Below are positions 23,056 to 30,143 of a stretch of 30,143 nucleotides of DNA, one piece after another. Made by a program: the position numbers and the translations under genes. Location of the stretch: NCBI GenBank assembly GCA_964651395.1, contig CAZYXZ010000037.1, positions 1 to 30,143 on the forward strand. The letters are read 5' to 3'. The notes beneath the pieces were generated by a model. It did no database searches and had not been told where the DNA came from. It worked only from the letters and a program-made list of their open reading frames with translations. This DNA comes from CAZYXZ01 sp964651395 (lineage in GTDB: Bacteria > Actinomycetota > Actinomycetes > BP-191). Every line of letters starts with the position of its first letter. Position 1 is the stretch's first letter.

Positions 23056-23244
23056 TCAGGTGAGCGCCTGCCCTCGAGGCTGGTGGGACCCCTGCTTCGG
23101 CGTTGCCGGGACGCGCGCGGCCATCGCCATGGGCGCACCGGTGCCGGCGTTCGCAGCAGCATTCGGCTGCGCGAGGACGGCATCCCAGGCATGCGTGAGC
23201 GCGCGTGCGGATACGAACGCGATGCGGGTGGAGTAGTGGCTCAC
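23056..23244 (-). CDS. Leader ORF (uORF) of whiB7
   Basis: The GTG at 23244 has AGGAGG about 11 bases upstream and opens a 62-residue frame starting MSHYSTRIAFVSARALTHAW. It ends 21 bases before the attenuator hairpin. whiB7 genes in mycobacteria and Streptomyces carry translated leader ORFs whose stalled translation prevents termination. The peptide is Ala/Pro-rich and not expected to have its own function. The first ~20 codons look the most constrained. Confidence 0.72.
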   Translation of the reverse strand: MSHYSTRIAFVSARALTHAWDAVLAQPNAAANAGTGAPMAMAARVPATPKQGSHQPRGQALT

Positions 23245-23287
23245 TGTCGGGACACCTCCTCTCGGGCCGTGTGGTGCTCTGCGCGCG

Positions 23288-23325
23288 AACTTAGGGGACG
23301 CCATAAGCCCGGGGCAATCCAATTT
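23288..23325 (-). promoter_or_regulatory. Probable WhiB7-autoregulated promoter of whiB7
   Basis: On the minus strand: an AT-rich segment AAATTGGATT (about 23316-23325) overlaps a -35 TTGCCC (23312-23317), an 18-base spacer follows, then a -10 TAAGTT (23288-23293). An A/T tract directly upstream of a -35 is the WhiB7 target pattern, so positive autoregulation is likely. The -10 lies about 44 bases before the leader ORF start. Confidence 0.62.
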
Positions 23326-23344
23326 CCGGTGAACTGGTGCTTCG

Positions 23345-25360
23345 TTACCGATCCGCAACGACGGAGAGCACCTCGGACCCGAATTTCTCCAGCTTCACGG
23401 CCCCGACGCCCGGTACGCCGCCGAGGTCGTCGAGCGTCGCCGGTCGTGTCTCCGCGATCGCCGTGAGCGTGGCGTCCGTGAACACGCAGTACGCCGGCTG
23501 GCCGAGCTCCGCGGCGCGGCCACGGCGCCAGTCGCGCAGCTTCTCGAACAGCTCCTCGTCGAGGTCGGCCGGGCACGTGGCGCAGCGGCGGTTGCGGGCG
23601 GCCTTGCCGAGCAGGGGCGCACCGCACGTACGGCAGGTCGCGATCCCCCGGGGCTTGCGCGAGCCCGCGGCCGGGGGCGCCGCGGGCGACACCGCGTCGA
23701 GGAAGCGGCTGCGCCGCCGACGGCCGCGCCCGCCCGGCTGCCGGGAGAGCGCCCAGGTCAGCGTCAGGTGCCGGCGCGCGCGGGTGACGCCGACGTAGAG
23801 CAGCCGGCGCTCCTCGTCGACCTGCTCGGCGGTGTCCGCGTGCTGGATCGGCATCGTGCCGTCGACCAGGCCGACCAGGAAGACGGCGTCCCACTCGAGG
23901 CCCTTGGCGGCGTGCAGCGAGGCGAGCGTCACCCCCTGCGCGGCGGGGGCGTGCTGGTCGGCCGCCCGCTGCTCGAGCTCGGCCACGACGGCCGCGAGAG
24001 GCGGCGCGCCCAGCTCCTCGGACAGGGCCACGAGCGCGCCGACCGCCTCCCAGCGGTCGCGGGCGGCGCCGCCCGCCGGCGGGCTGGCGGCATCCCAGGC
24101 GAGCAGCTCGCCCACCTCCCCGGGCCCGGCCCTCTCGAGCGGCTGGTCGCCCGCGCGAGTTGCGGCGCGCAGCGTGTGGAGGGCCTCGCGGATCTCCGGC
24201 CGGTCGAAGAAGCGCTGGCCGCCGCGGATCACGTACGGGATCCCGGCAGTGGCGAAGGCCGCCTCGTAGACCTCGCTCTGGGCGTTGATCCGGTAGAGCA
24301 CGGCGATCTCCCCGACCGGGACGCCTTCGGCCAGCAGCGCGCGGATCCGCTCGGCGACGTAGGCCGCCTCGGCCGGCTCGTCGGGCAGCTCGTGCAGCGT
24401 CGGCTCCGGTCCGGGCGGCAGCTGCGCCTCCAGCCGCTTCGCGGTCTTCCGCGGACCGCCGGCGATGACCCGGTTGGCCAGCTCGACCACCTGCGGCGTC
24501 GACCGGTAGTCCCGGCGCAGCCGTACGACGGTCGCGTCGGGATAGCGGTCGGTGAAGCGCAGCAGGTAGTGGTGGCTCGCGCCGGTGAAGCTGTAGATGG
24601 TCTGGTCGTCGTCGCCGACCACGCACAGGTCGTCGCGGTCGCCGAGCCACGCGTCGAGCAGCCGCTGCTGCAGCGGGTTGACGTCCTGGTACTCGTCGAC
24701 GACGAAGTGCCGGTAGCGCGAGCGCACCTCTCCGGCGACGTCCTCGTGCTCCTCGATCGCCGCGGCCATCAGCAGCAGCAGGTCGTCGAAGTCGACCTGC
24801 CCCGACTTGTGCTTCAGCTCCTCGTAGCGCTCGTAGATGGTCGCGATCTCGCCCGCGTCGCGCGGCAGCGACCGCCCGGCGGCAGCCGCGGCGACAGCGA
24901 ACCCGTCCGGCCCGACCAGGCGCGCCTTCGCCCACTCGATCTCCGCCGTGACGTCGCGCAGCTCGGCGCCGGCGACCCGCAGCCGCGCGCGGTCGGCCGC
25001 CCGCGCGACGAGCGGGATCTTGCTCTCGACGATGCCCGGCATCTCGCCGCCGGCGATGCGCGGCCAGAAGTAGCTGAGCTGCCGAAGTGCGGCGGCGTGG
25101 AAGGTGCGCGCCTGCACCTGGTCGACCTCGAGGCCGCGCAGGCGGCTGCGCAGCTCGCCCGCAGCACGCGCCGTGAACGTCACCGCGAGCACGTGGCCCG
25201 GCTGCGCGACGCCGGTGTGGACGGCGTAGGCAATGCGGTGCGTGATGGTGCGGGTCTTTCCGGTGCCGGCGCCCGCGAGAATGCAGACCGGGCCCTGGAC
25301 GGCGACGGCCGCGGCCCGCTGCTCGGCGTCGAGCGCGGCCAGCACGTCCTCAGGTTGCAT
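23345..25360 (-). CDS. uvrD2: ATP-dependent DNA helicase UvrD2
   Basis: The 671-residue SF1A helicase has Walker A AGAGTGKT (29-36), motif II VDEYQDVNP (221-229), motif III VGDDDQTIYSFTGA, motif IV RRDYRST, motif V SLHAAKGLEW and motif VI EERRLLYVGVTRAR. After the motor comes a four-Cys zinc cluster (CRTCG ... CATCP) and a C-terminal HRDC domain (about 600-671, ending DDLGGVPGVGAVKLEKFG). This Cys-cluster plus HRDC order defines actinobacterial UvrD2, which is distinct from UvrD1/PcrA. The gene unwinds 3'-5' and serves DNA repair or replication restart. It is upstream of whiB7 on the same strand; the whiB7 promoter region follows its stop. Confidence 0.95.
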   Translation of the reverse strand: MQPEDVLAALDAEQRAAAVAVQGPVCILAGAGTGKTRTITHRIAYAVHTGVAQPGHVLAVTFTARAAGELRSRLRGLEVDQVQARTFHAAALRQLSYFWPRIAGGEMPGIVESKIPLVARAADRARLRVAGAELRDVTAEIEWAKARLVGPDGFAVAAAAAGRSLPRDAGEIATIYERYEELKHKSGQVDFDDLLLLMAAAIEEHEDVAGEVRSRYRHFVVDEYQDVNPLQQRLLDAWLGDRDDLCVVGDDDQTIYSFTGASHHYLLRFTDRYPDATVVRLRRDYRSTPQVVELANRVIAGGPRKTAKRLEAQLPPGPEPTLHELPDEPAEAAYVAERIRALLAEGVPVGEIAVLYRINAQSEVYEAAFATAGIPYVIRGGQRFFDRPEIREALHTLRAATRAGDQPLERAGPGEVGELLAWDAASPPAGGAARDRWEAVGALVALSEELGAPPLAAVVAELEQRAADQHAPAAQGVTLASLHAAKGLEWDAVFLVGLVDGTMPIQHADTAEQVDEERRLLYVGVTRARRHLTLTWALSRQPGGRGRRRRSRFLDAVSPAAPPAAGSRKPRGIATCRTCGAPLLGKAARNRRCATCPADLDEELFEKLRDWRRGRAAELGQPAYCVFTDATLTAIAETRPATLDDLGGVPGVGAVKLEKFGSEVLSVVADR

Positions 25361-25433
25361 GGCGGTGAGTCTCCCAGGGAATGCCGACAGCTCTGGCTAG
25401 TGTCCCCAGCCGACCCCAGACCCGAGGAGCCCC

Positions 25434-25679
25434 ATGCCCGCGCTCACCGTCTACAGCACGTCATGGTGCGGACCGTGCGTGCGCCTGAAGAACTTCCTCG
25501 AGGAGGAGGGCATCGAGTACGCCGAGGTCGACATCAAGCGCGACGCCGACGCCGCAAAGTTCGTGGTCTCGGTCAACCGCGGCATGCGCCTCGTGCCCAC
25601 CGTCGTGTTCCCGGACGGCTCCGTGGCCCCCAATCCCTCTCCCGCCACGGTCTTGGAGCGCCTGCGCCCGACCGGCTAA
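25434..25679 (+). CDS. mrx1: Mycoredoxin / glutaredoxin-like protein
   Basis: The 81-residue thioredoxin-fold protein has an active-site CGPC (Cys12, Cys15) after YSTSW, cis-Pro in LVPTVVFPDGS and a short C-terminal helix. Size, gene position (divergent from uvrD2, as M. tuberculosis Rv3198A) and sequence fit mycoredoxin-1, which reduces mycothiol mixed disulfides. M. tuberculosis Mrx1 has CGYC as I recall it, so the Pro in CGPC is a thioredoxin-like variation. Its product would cooperate with the thiol-responsive WhiB7 network. Confidence 0.85.
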   Translation: MPALTVYSTSWCGPCVRLKNFLEEEGIEYAEVDIKRDADAAKFVVSVNRGMRLVPTVVFPDGSVAPNPSPATVLERLRPTG

Positions 25680-25763
25680 CCGCGCGGGCAGGTCGCGCTG
25701 CCTTCCGTTCCGGAGAGCCATGGGGCACGATGACGGGGCTGAATCCCGGCAAGAAGGACACCC

Positions 25764-26594
25764 GTGCACACCGCCGCGCTCCACCACCCGGCGATCGACG
25801 CCGCACTCTCCTGCGCGGCCACGCTCACCGGCATGGAGGTCGTCTTCGTCGGCAGCGTCGACGAGACGCTCTTCACGTTCGAGCGCGTGCTCGGCAGCTG
25901 GCCCGGGCTCGACGAAGGCATGGCGGCGGACCGGAGTGACTCCTTCTGCCACCGGCTGCTCTCCGGTGCGCCCCCGTCGACCGCCGACGCGGCCAGCGAC
26001 CCGTTCTACGCCGACGCGCCCATCCGCGCGCGGCTGGGCATCTCCTCGTACGTCGGGGTCGTGATCCGCGACCAGGACGGCCGGCCGATCGGCACGCTGT
26101 GCGCCATCGACCCGCATGCCGTCTCGGTGAGCGAGCAGCAGGTCGCCGTGCTGCAGGAGCTCGGCGCCATCGTGTCCGCGCACCTGTCGGTGCAAGCGGT
26201 CGACAGCGGCGTCGTGATCCGCCGCGGGCCGGACGGCTGGCAGGTCGGCGACGGCGCGGAGCCCGACCTGACGAGCGCGATGGTCCTCGCCGACCTGATG
26301 GCGGCCGACCTCACTCCCCCGCCGCGGCCCTCCCCGCCGTCGCGCGACCTGGACGAAGAGGGGAAGCTGCGCCTGGCGATCACGCAGCTCGAGCACGCAC
26401 TCGCCGCGCGAGTCACGGTGGAGCAGGCGATCGGCGTACTGGCCGAGCGGTTGAGCTGCCCGCCGCGCGACGCGTTCGAGACCTTGCGGCGGGTCGCGCG
26501 CCGCGGCGGCACCAAGGTGCACGACATCTCGCGTGACGTCGTCGGCTCGGTCACCGACTCCTCCATCGCCCTGCCGACAGAGCTCACCTCCTGA
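25764..26594 (+). CDS. GAF-ANTAR RNA-binding antiterminator
   Basis: The 276-residue protein has an N-terminal GAF-like sensor (about 10-150: SSYVGVVIRDQDGRPIGTLC) and a C-terminal ANTAR domain (about 205-262: ARVTVEQAIGVLAERL followed by AFETLRRVARR). ANTAR domains bind paired RNA hairpins and prevent termination. A Pro-rich linker (183-197) joins the two domains. The GTG at 25764 has AAGGA 7 bases upstream. It is followed with overlap by the CapA-like gene, so the two are probably in one operon. The signal sensed by GAF is unknown. Confidence 0.9.
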   Translation: MHTAALHHPAIDAALSCAATLTGMEVVFVGSVDETLFTFERVLGSWPGLDEGMAADRSDSFCHRLLSGAPPSTADAASDPFYADAPIRARLGISSYVGVVIRDQDGRPIGTLCAIDPHAVSVSEQQVAVLQELGAIVSAHLSVQAVDSGVVIRRGPDGWQVGDGAEPDLTSAMVLADLMAADLTPPPRPSPPSRDLDEEGKLRLAITQLEHALAARVTVEQAIGVLAERLSCPPRDAFETLRRVARRGGTKVHDISRDVVGSVTDSSIALPTELTS

Positions 26595-27682
26595 GCAACC
26601 TCCGGTTCCGGCTCGGCGCGCTCCTGCTCTGCGGGACGGCGCTGGCCTGCCGCGACGCCGCCCCCCAGGCGACGCCGTCGCCCACGACGAGCCCCACCCC
26701 GGTCGAGTCGCCGTCGACAGCCACGCCGTCGCCGACGCGGGACCCACGCCGCGGCAACGGGCAGACCGTGACCATCGCATTCGGCGGCGACGTGCACTTC
26801 GAGGGCGTCATCGAGCGGCGGCTCAGCGCGGACCCGTTCTCGCTGATGGAGCCCGTGGCACCGCTGCTCAGCGCGGCGGATCTGGCCATGGTCAACCTGG
26901 AGACCGCGATCACGACGCGCGGCACGGCGGCGGACAAGGAGTTCACGTTCCGGGCGCCGCGCACCGCATTCGACGCGCTGCGGGCCGCCGGAGTGGACGT
27001 CGTGTCGCTGGCCAACAACCACGGCATGGACTACGGACGGGTCGGCCTCGCGGACACGCTGAGCGCGGCCCGCGACGCACGCTTCCCGCTGGTCGGCGCG
27101 GGCCAGGACGAGGCCGGCGCCTACCGCGCTCACGTCGTGACGGCGCGCGACCAGCGGATCGCGTTCATCGGCGCGAGCCAGGTCATCGACGACAACCTGG
27201 TGGCGGCGTGGGTGGCCGGGCCGGGCAAGCCCGGGCTCGCGTCGGCGTACCGCGTGGATCGGCTCGTGCGCGCGGTCAGGGAGGCGCGCGCGGTCGCGGA
27301 CACCGTCGTCGTCTACCTGCACTGGGGGAAGGAACGGGAGACTTGCCCGATCGCGCGCCAGCGCGCCCTCGTCCCGAAGCTGGTCGAGGCCGGGGCCGAC
27401 ATCGTCGTGGGCTCGCACGCGCACGTGCTGCTCGGCACCGGCCGGTTCGGCAAGTCCCTCGTCTCGTACGGGCTGGGCAACTTCGTCTTCTACGCGCGGG
27501 GTGGCGCCGGCGCGCAGACCGGTGTCCTCACGGTGTCGGTGACCGGTCGGGACGTGGACTCCTACCGCTGGGCTCCGGCCGTCATCAGCAACGGGGTGCC
27601 GCAACCGTTGACCGGCTCCGCGGCGACCGCCGCGGTCACGCGCTGGGCGGCGCTACGCCGGTGCACCGACCTCGCTGCCTGA
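26591..27682 (+). CDS. CapA-like metallophosphatase-fold lipoprotein
   Basis: The core (from about residue 58) is a CapA/PgsA-type metallophosphoesterase domain: TIAFGGDVHFEG, MVNLETAI, SLANNHGMDYG, VYLHWGKERE, VGSHAHVLLG and SYGLGNFVFY. The frame stays open upstream of the first GTG (26768) and encodes a clear lipoprotein signal: LSNLRFRLGALLLCGTALAC, with a lipobox-like ALAC, followed by a Thr/Ser/Pro linker. No ATG, GTG or TTG exists there, and CTG at 26591 overlaps the ANTAR stop (CTGA), so I place the start there (363 residues). If GTG 26768 is used the product has 304 residues and lacks the signal. CapA proteins act in poly-gamma-glutamate or capsule export. Its end overlaps adnB by 30 bases. 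Confidence 0.85.
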   Translation: MSNLRFRLGALLLCGTALACRDAAPQATPSPTTSPTPVESPSTATPSPTRDPRRGNGQTVTIAFGGDVHFEGVIERRLSADPFSLMEPVAPLLSAADLAMVNLETAITTRGTAADKEFTFRAPRTAFDALRAAGVDVVSLANNHGMDYGRVGLADTLSAARDARFPLVGAGQDEAGAYRAHVVTARDQRIAFIGASQVIDDNLVAAWVAGPGKPGLASAYRVDRLVRAVREARAVADTVVVYLHWGKERETCPIARQRALVPKLVEAGADIVVGSHAHVLLGTGRFGKSLVSYGLGNFVFYARGGAGAQTGVLTVSVTGRDVDSYRWAPAVISNGVPQPLTGSAATAAVTRWAALRRCTDLAA

Positions 27683-30143
27683 CGTCGTCCCCGCGATCAG
27701 GTAGGCGAGCTCGTCGAGCGAGTGCAGGTGGTCGGGTCGCTTGATGAGACCGTCGCGCACGTAGAGGAAGCCGGCGGTGACCTGCTCCGCGTCGACGCCG
27801 GCGAGCTGCGCCCAGGCCAGCCGGTAGACCGACAGCTGGAGCGACGCCGCCGCGAAGTTGCGGGGCACCAGGCCGGTCTTGTAGTCGATGACGTCGTAGC
27901 CGTAGGCGGTCTGGTAGACCGCGTCGATCCGGCCGCGGACCAGGCGCCCACCGACGAGCAGCTCGAACGGCGCCTCCATCGCCAGCGGGCGTACGGCCGA
28001 GAACGGCGAGTCGAGGAAGGTCTGCTGCAGCATCGCCAGCTCGTCGTCGGAGGCCACGGTGTCCGACGCGCCGGGCAGAGCGTCGTCGTCGAGCAGCGGG
28101 TGCTCGCCGAAGAGGCCCTCGATCCACGAGTGGAAACGGGTGCCGCGCCGCGCCTCCGGCGCCGGCCGTTGCGGCAGCGGCCGGGCGAGGCTGCGGGCCA
28201 GCCCGGCCGGGTCGGCCTGCAGCGCGACCACCTGGCTCGCGGTCAGCCGGGCCGGCAGCGGCACCAGCCGCTCGGGTGCGCCGACCTGGCGCGCCTCGGC
28301 GAGCAGCAACGCGGACTCCGCGCGCCAGGTCTGCAGCTGCGCGTACTCCAGCGGGGCGAGCTCGCCCTCCGCCGTGGGCACCGGCTGCTCGATGGCGTCG
28401 AGCACCACCGTGGCCACCGCGCGCCGGCGGGCGGCGGCTGCCACGTCGTACGGCGCGGGCCAGGCCAGGTCGCCCGATGCCGCTACGTTGGGGTTGAAGT
28501 CCACCGGCTCCTCGACCCAGGCGACCACTTCGCCGTCACCGGCCAGGCACCGCTCGCGGATCTCCTCGAGGAAGACCGAAGGCCCCTTCGCGCCCTTCTG
28601 CGTGAGCCCCCACCAGTAGCCGCTGCAGAGCAGGAGCCGGCGCGCGCGGGTCATCGCGACGTACGCGAGCCGGCGCTCCTCGATCGCGGCCTCGGCCCGG
28701 CACGCGTTCTCGAACGCGCTCAGCGCCGGGCCGGTGAACTCCGGGTCGGCGGGCAGGTCGTCGGCGTCGCCGCGCAACCGGTAGGGCAGCACCTTCGCCG
28801 CCGACGTCCACCGCGACCGGCCCTGGTTGGACGGGAAGACGTCCTTCACGAGACCCGGGACCGCGACCACCGCCCACTCGAGACCCTTGGCCCGGTGGAC
28901 GGTGAGCAGCTTCACCGTGTCCGCTGCCGACACGCCGCCGGCGTCGAGGCCGTTCTCCGCGTCAGCGGCCGCGTCGAGGTAGGCGAGGAAGCCGGGCAGG
29001 TCGGACTCGCCGTCGAGGCCCGTGTAGTGCGCCGCGTGGTCGAGGAACGCCGCGAGGTTGGCCGCGCGCGCCGACGCCGCGGGTTCGGGCGAGGCCTCGA
29101 TCTCCACGTCGAGGCCGATGGCGAGCACCACCTCCGTGACCGCGTCGACCACGGGCTGGCGGACCAGCGGGCGCAGCGCGCGCAGCTCGTCGCGGAACGC
29201 GAGCAGCCGTGCGTACGCCGCCGGGGAGTAGTCGGCCGCCTCGCCCAGGCTGTCGACCGCGTCGAGCAGCGAGGCGAGGTCGCAGGTGTCGATGCCTGCC
29301 GTCGCGGCGCGCAGCGCCAGAGTGCCGTCTGGATCCGGCGCGGACGGGTCGGCGTAGTCGAGGTGCACGAGCCCGGCGGCCCGGGAGCCGAGGGCCGCGA
29401 GGTCGCGCGGGCCGATCCGCCAGCGCGGGCCGGTGAGCAGCCGCACGAGCGCGGGGTTGGCTGTGGGGTCGACCAGCAGCCGCAGCGTGGCGACGACGTC
29501 GGCCACCTCGGGCATCTCCAGCAGCCCGCCGAGGCCCACGACCTCGACCGGCAGGCCGTGGGCGATGAGTGCGGCGTGCAGCGCCGCGAAGTCGGTGCGG
29601 CGTCGGCAGAGCACGGCCACGTCGCCGTACGGGACGCCGGCCGCGGTGGCACGCGCGATCTCGCCGGCCACCCACTCGGCCTCGTCGCCGACGGTCTGCA
29701 GCAGCGCGCACCGTGTCTCACCCTCCTCCGCGCGGTGCTCCTCGGCGGTCAGCACGGGCACGTCGAGGTGCGGCCGGCCGGCCTCCGCCGGCGGCTGCCG
29801 CAGCTCGGCGGAGAGCGCGTTGGCCGTGCGCAGCAGCCGCCCGCCGCTGCGGAAGCTGGTCATGAGGTACTGCGGGTCGCACTGGCTGTCCGGCCCGAGC
29901 GGGAAGTGCTGCGGGAAGCGCAGCAGGTTGCCGACCGACGCGCCGCGCCAGCCGTAGATGGCCTGACACGGGTCGCCCACGGCCGTGACCGGGTGATGAC
30001 CGCCGTACAGCGCCGTGAGCAGCAGCCGCTGGGCGACGCCGGTGTCCTGGTACTCGTCGAGGAGGACGACGCGGTAGCGGTCGCGCTCGAGGCGGCCGAC
30101 CTCGGGGTCGGCCTGCGCCACCTGCGCGGCGAGCGCGACCTGG
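27653..30143 (-). CDS. adnB: AdnB-like helicase-nuclease (partial, 5' end beyond window)
   Basis: About 829 C-terminal residues are present and the frame runs off the right edge; Walker A lies outside. Visible motor motifs are LLDEYQDTG (II), VGDPCQAIYGWRGA (III), TSFRS (IV), TVHRAKGLEW (V) and EERRLAYVAMTRARR (VI), so the motor looks intact. The C-terminal RecB-family nuclease domain has FHSWIEG, RGRIDAVY, YDVIDYKTG and LQLSVYRLAW. This matches one subunit of AdnAB, the actinobacterial double-strand-break resection enzyme. I call it AdnB because it lies on the uvrD2 side, as in M. tuberculosis Rv3201c, and has the canonical motor. The complete protein should have about 1,100 residues; adnA is expected just upstream, off-window. 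Confidence 0.9.
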   Translation of the reverse strand, partial: QVALAAQVAQADPEVGRLERDRYRVVLLDEYQDTGVAQRLLLTALYGGHHPVTAVGDPCQAIYGWRGASVGNLLRFPQHFPLGPDSQCDPQYLMTSFRSGGRLLRTANALSAELRQPPAEAGRPHLDVPVLTAEEHRAEEGETRCALLQTVGDEAEWVAGEIARATAAGVPYGDVAVLCRRRTDFAALHAALIAHGLPVEVVGLGGLLEMPEVADVVATLRLLVDPTANPALVRLLTGPRWRIGPRDLAALGSRAAGLVHLDYADPSAPDPDGTLALRAATAGIDTCDLASLLDAVDSLGEAADYSPAAYARLLAFRDELRALRPLVRQPVVDAVTEVVLAIGLDVEIEASPEPAASARAANLAAFLDHAAHYTGLDGESDLPGFLAYLDAAADAENGLDAGGVSAADTVKLLTVHRAKGLEWAVVAVPGLVKDVFPSNQGRSRWTSAAKVLPYRLRGDADDLPADPEFTGPALSAFENACRAEAAIEERRLAYVAMTRARRLLLCSGYWWGLTQKGAKGPSVFLEEIRERCLAGDGEVVAWVEEPVDFNPNVAASGDLAWPAPYDVAAAARRRAVATVVLDAIEQPVPTAEGELAPLEYAQLQTWRAESALLLAEARQVGAPERLVPLPARLTASQVVALQADPAGLARSLARPLPQRPAPEARRGTRFHSWIEGLFGEHPLLDDDALPGASDTVASDDELAMLQQTFLDSPFSAVRPLAMEAPFELLVGGRLVRGRIDAVYQTAYGYDVIDYKTGLVPRNFAAASLQLSVYRLAWAQLAGVDAEQVTAGFLYVRDGLIKRPDHLHSLDELAYLIAGTTSGSEVGAPA

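Overview
This is a very GC-rich actinobacterial chromosome segment. Evidence for that is the frequent GTG starts, a WhiB7 regulator with an AT-hook, an AdnB-type helicase-nuclease, UvrD2, a mycoredoxin, an actinobacterial-type c-di-AMP riboswitch, and a UPF0182 gene beside an initiator tRNA. From memory, the backbone follows the Mycobacterium tuberculosis block Rv3193c to Rv3202c: UPF0182, PDZ/Lon-like protease, zinc metalloprotease, ABC1 kinase, WhiB7, UvrD2, Mrx1 and AdnB. Genus cannot be fixed from the sequence. I see no phage, IS element, CRISPR array or plasmid signature. Base composition looks uniform by eye.

Layout. Bases 1-67 hold the 5' part of an initiator tRNA and its promoter, both on the minus strand. 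Bases 76-6766 carry three minus-strand envelope genes: UPF0182, a 902-residue orphan sensor kinase and a PDZ-Lon-like protease. Bases 6842-7532 hold two small conserved genes. Bases 7858-9200 hold an unusual locus: an ECF-type sigma factor with a C-terminal membrane anchor and a Cys-containing extracytoplasmic domain, translationally coupled to a 57-residue secreted peptide. Bases 9211-12936 carry a small membrane protein, a zinc metalloprotease, a GT-A-fold protein, a YgjP-like metalloprotease and a crotonase. Bases 12946-13929 carry an RlpA-like wall protein under a c-di-AMP (ydaO) riboswitch.

Bases 14190-17609 hold a DUF5679 zinc ribbon, a ThiF-like protein, an ABC1 kinase and two small proteins. 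Bases 17698-19439 hold a membrane class III cyclase and a convergent stand-alone receiver. Bases 19562-21011 form a tightly coupled MaoC, nitrilase and 25-residue microprotein operon that ends at a long hairpin shared with a convergent alkaline-phosphatase-fold gene. That phosphatase gene appears circularly permuted. Bases 22386-23325 hold whiB7 with its promoter, leader ORF and attenuator hairpin, followed by a small Arg/Ala-rich gene. Bases 23345-25679 hold uvrD2 and divergent mrx1. Bases 25764-27682 hold a GAF-ANTAR regulator and a CapA-like lipoprotein. The window ends inside adnB.

Themes are envelope maintenance (UPF0182, sensor kinase, RlpA, CapA), DNA repair (UvrD2, AdnB) and stress or antibiotic response (WhiB7, Mrx1). 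The observations most worth following are the membrane-tethered sigma factor with its coupled secreted peptide, the permuted phosphatase, the whiB7 leader, the c-di-AMP riboswitch sitting almost on its start codon, and a helically phased cluster of DnaA-box-like repeats at 11886-11960.
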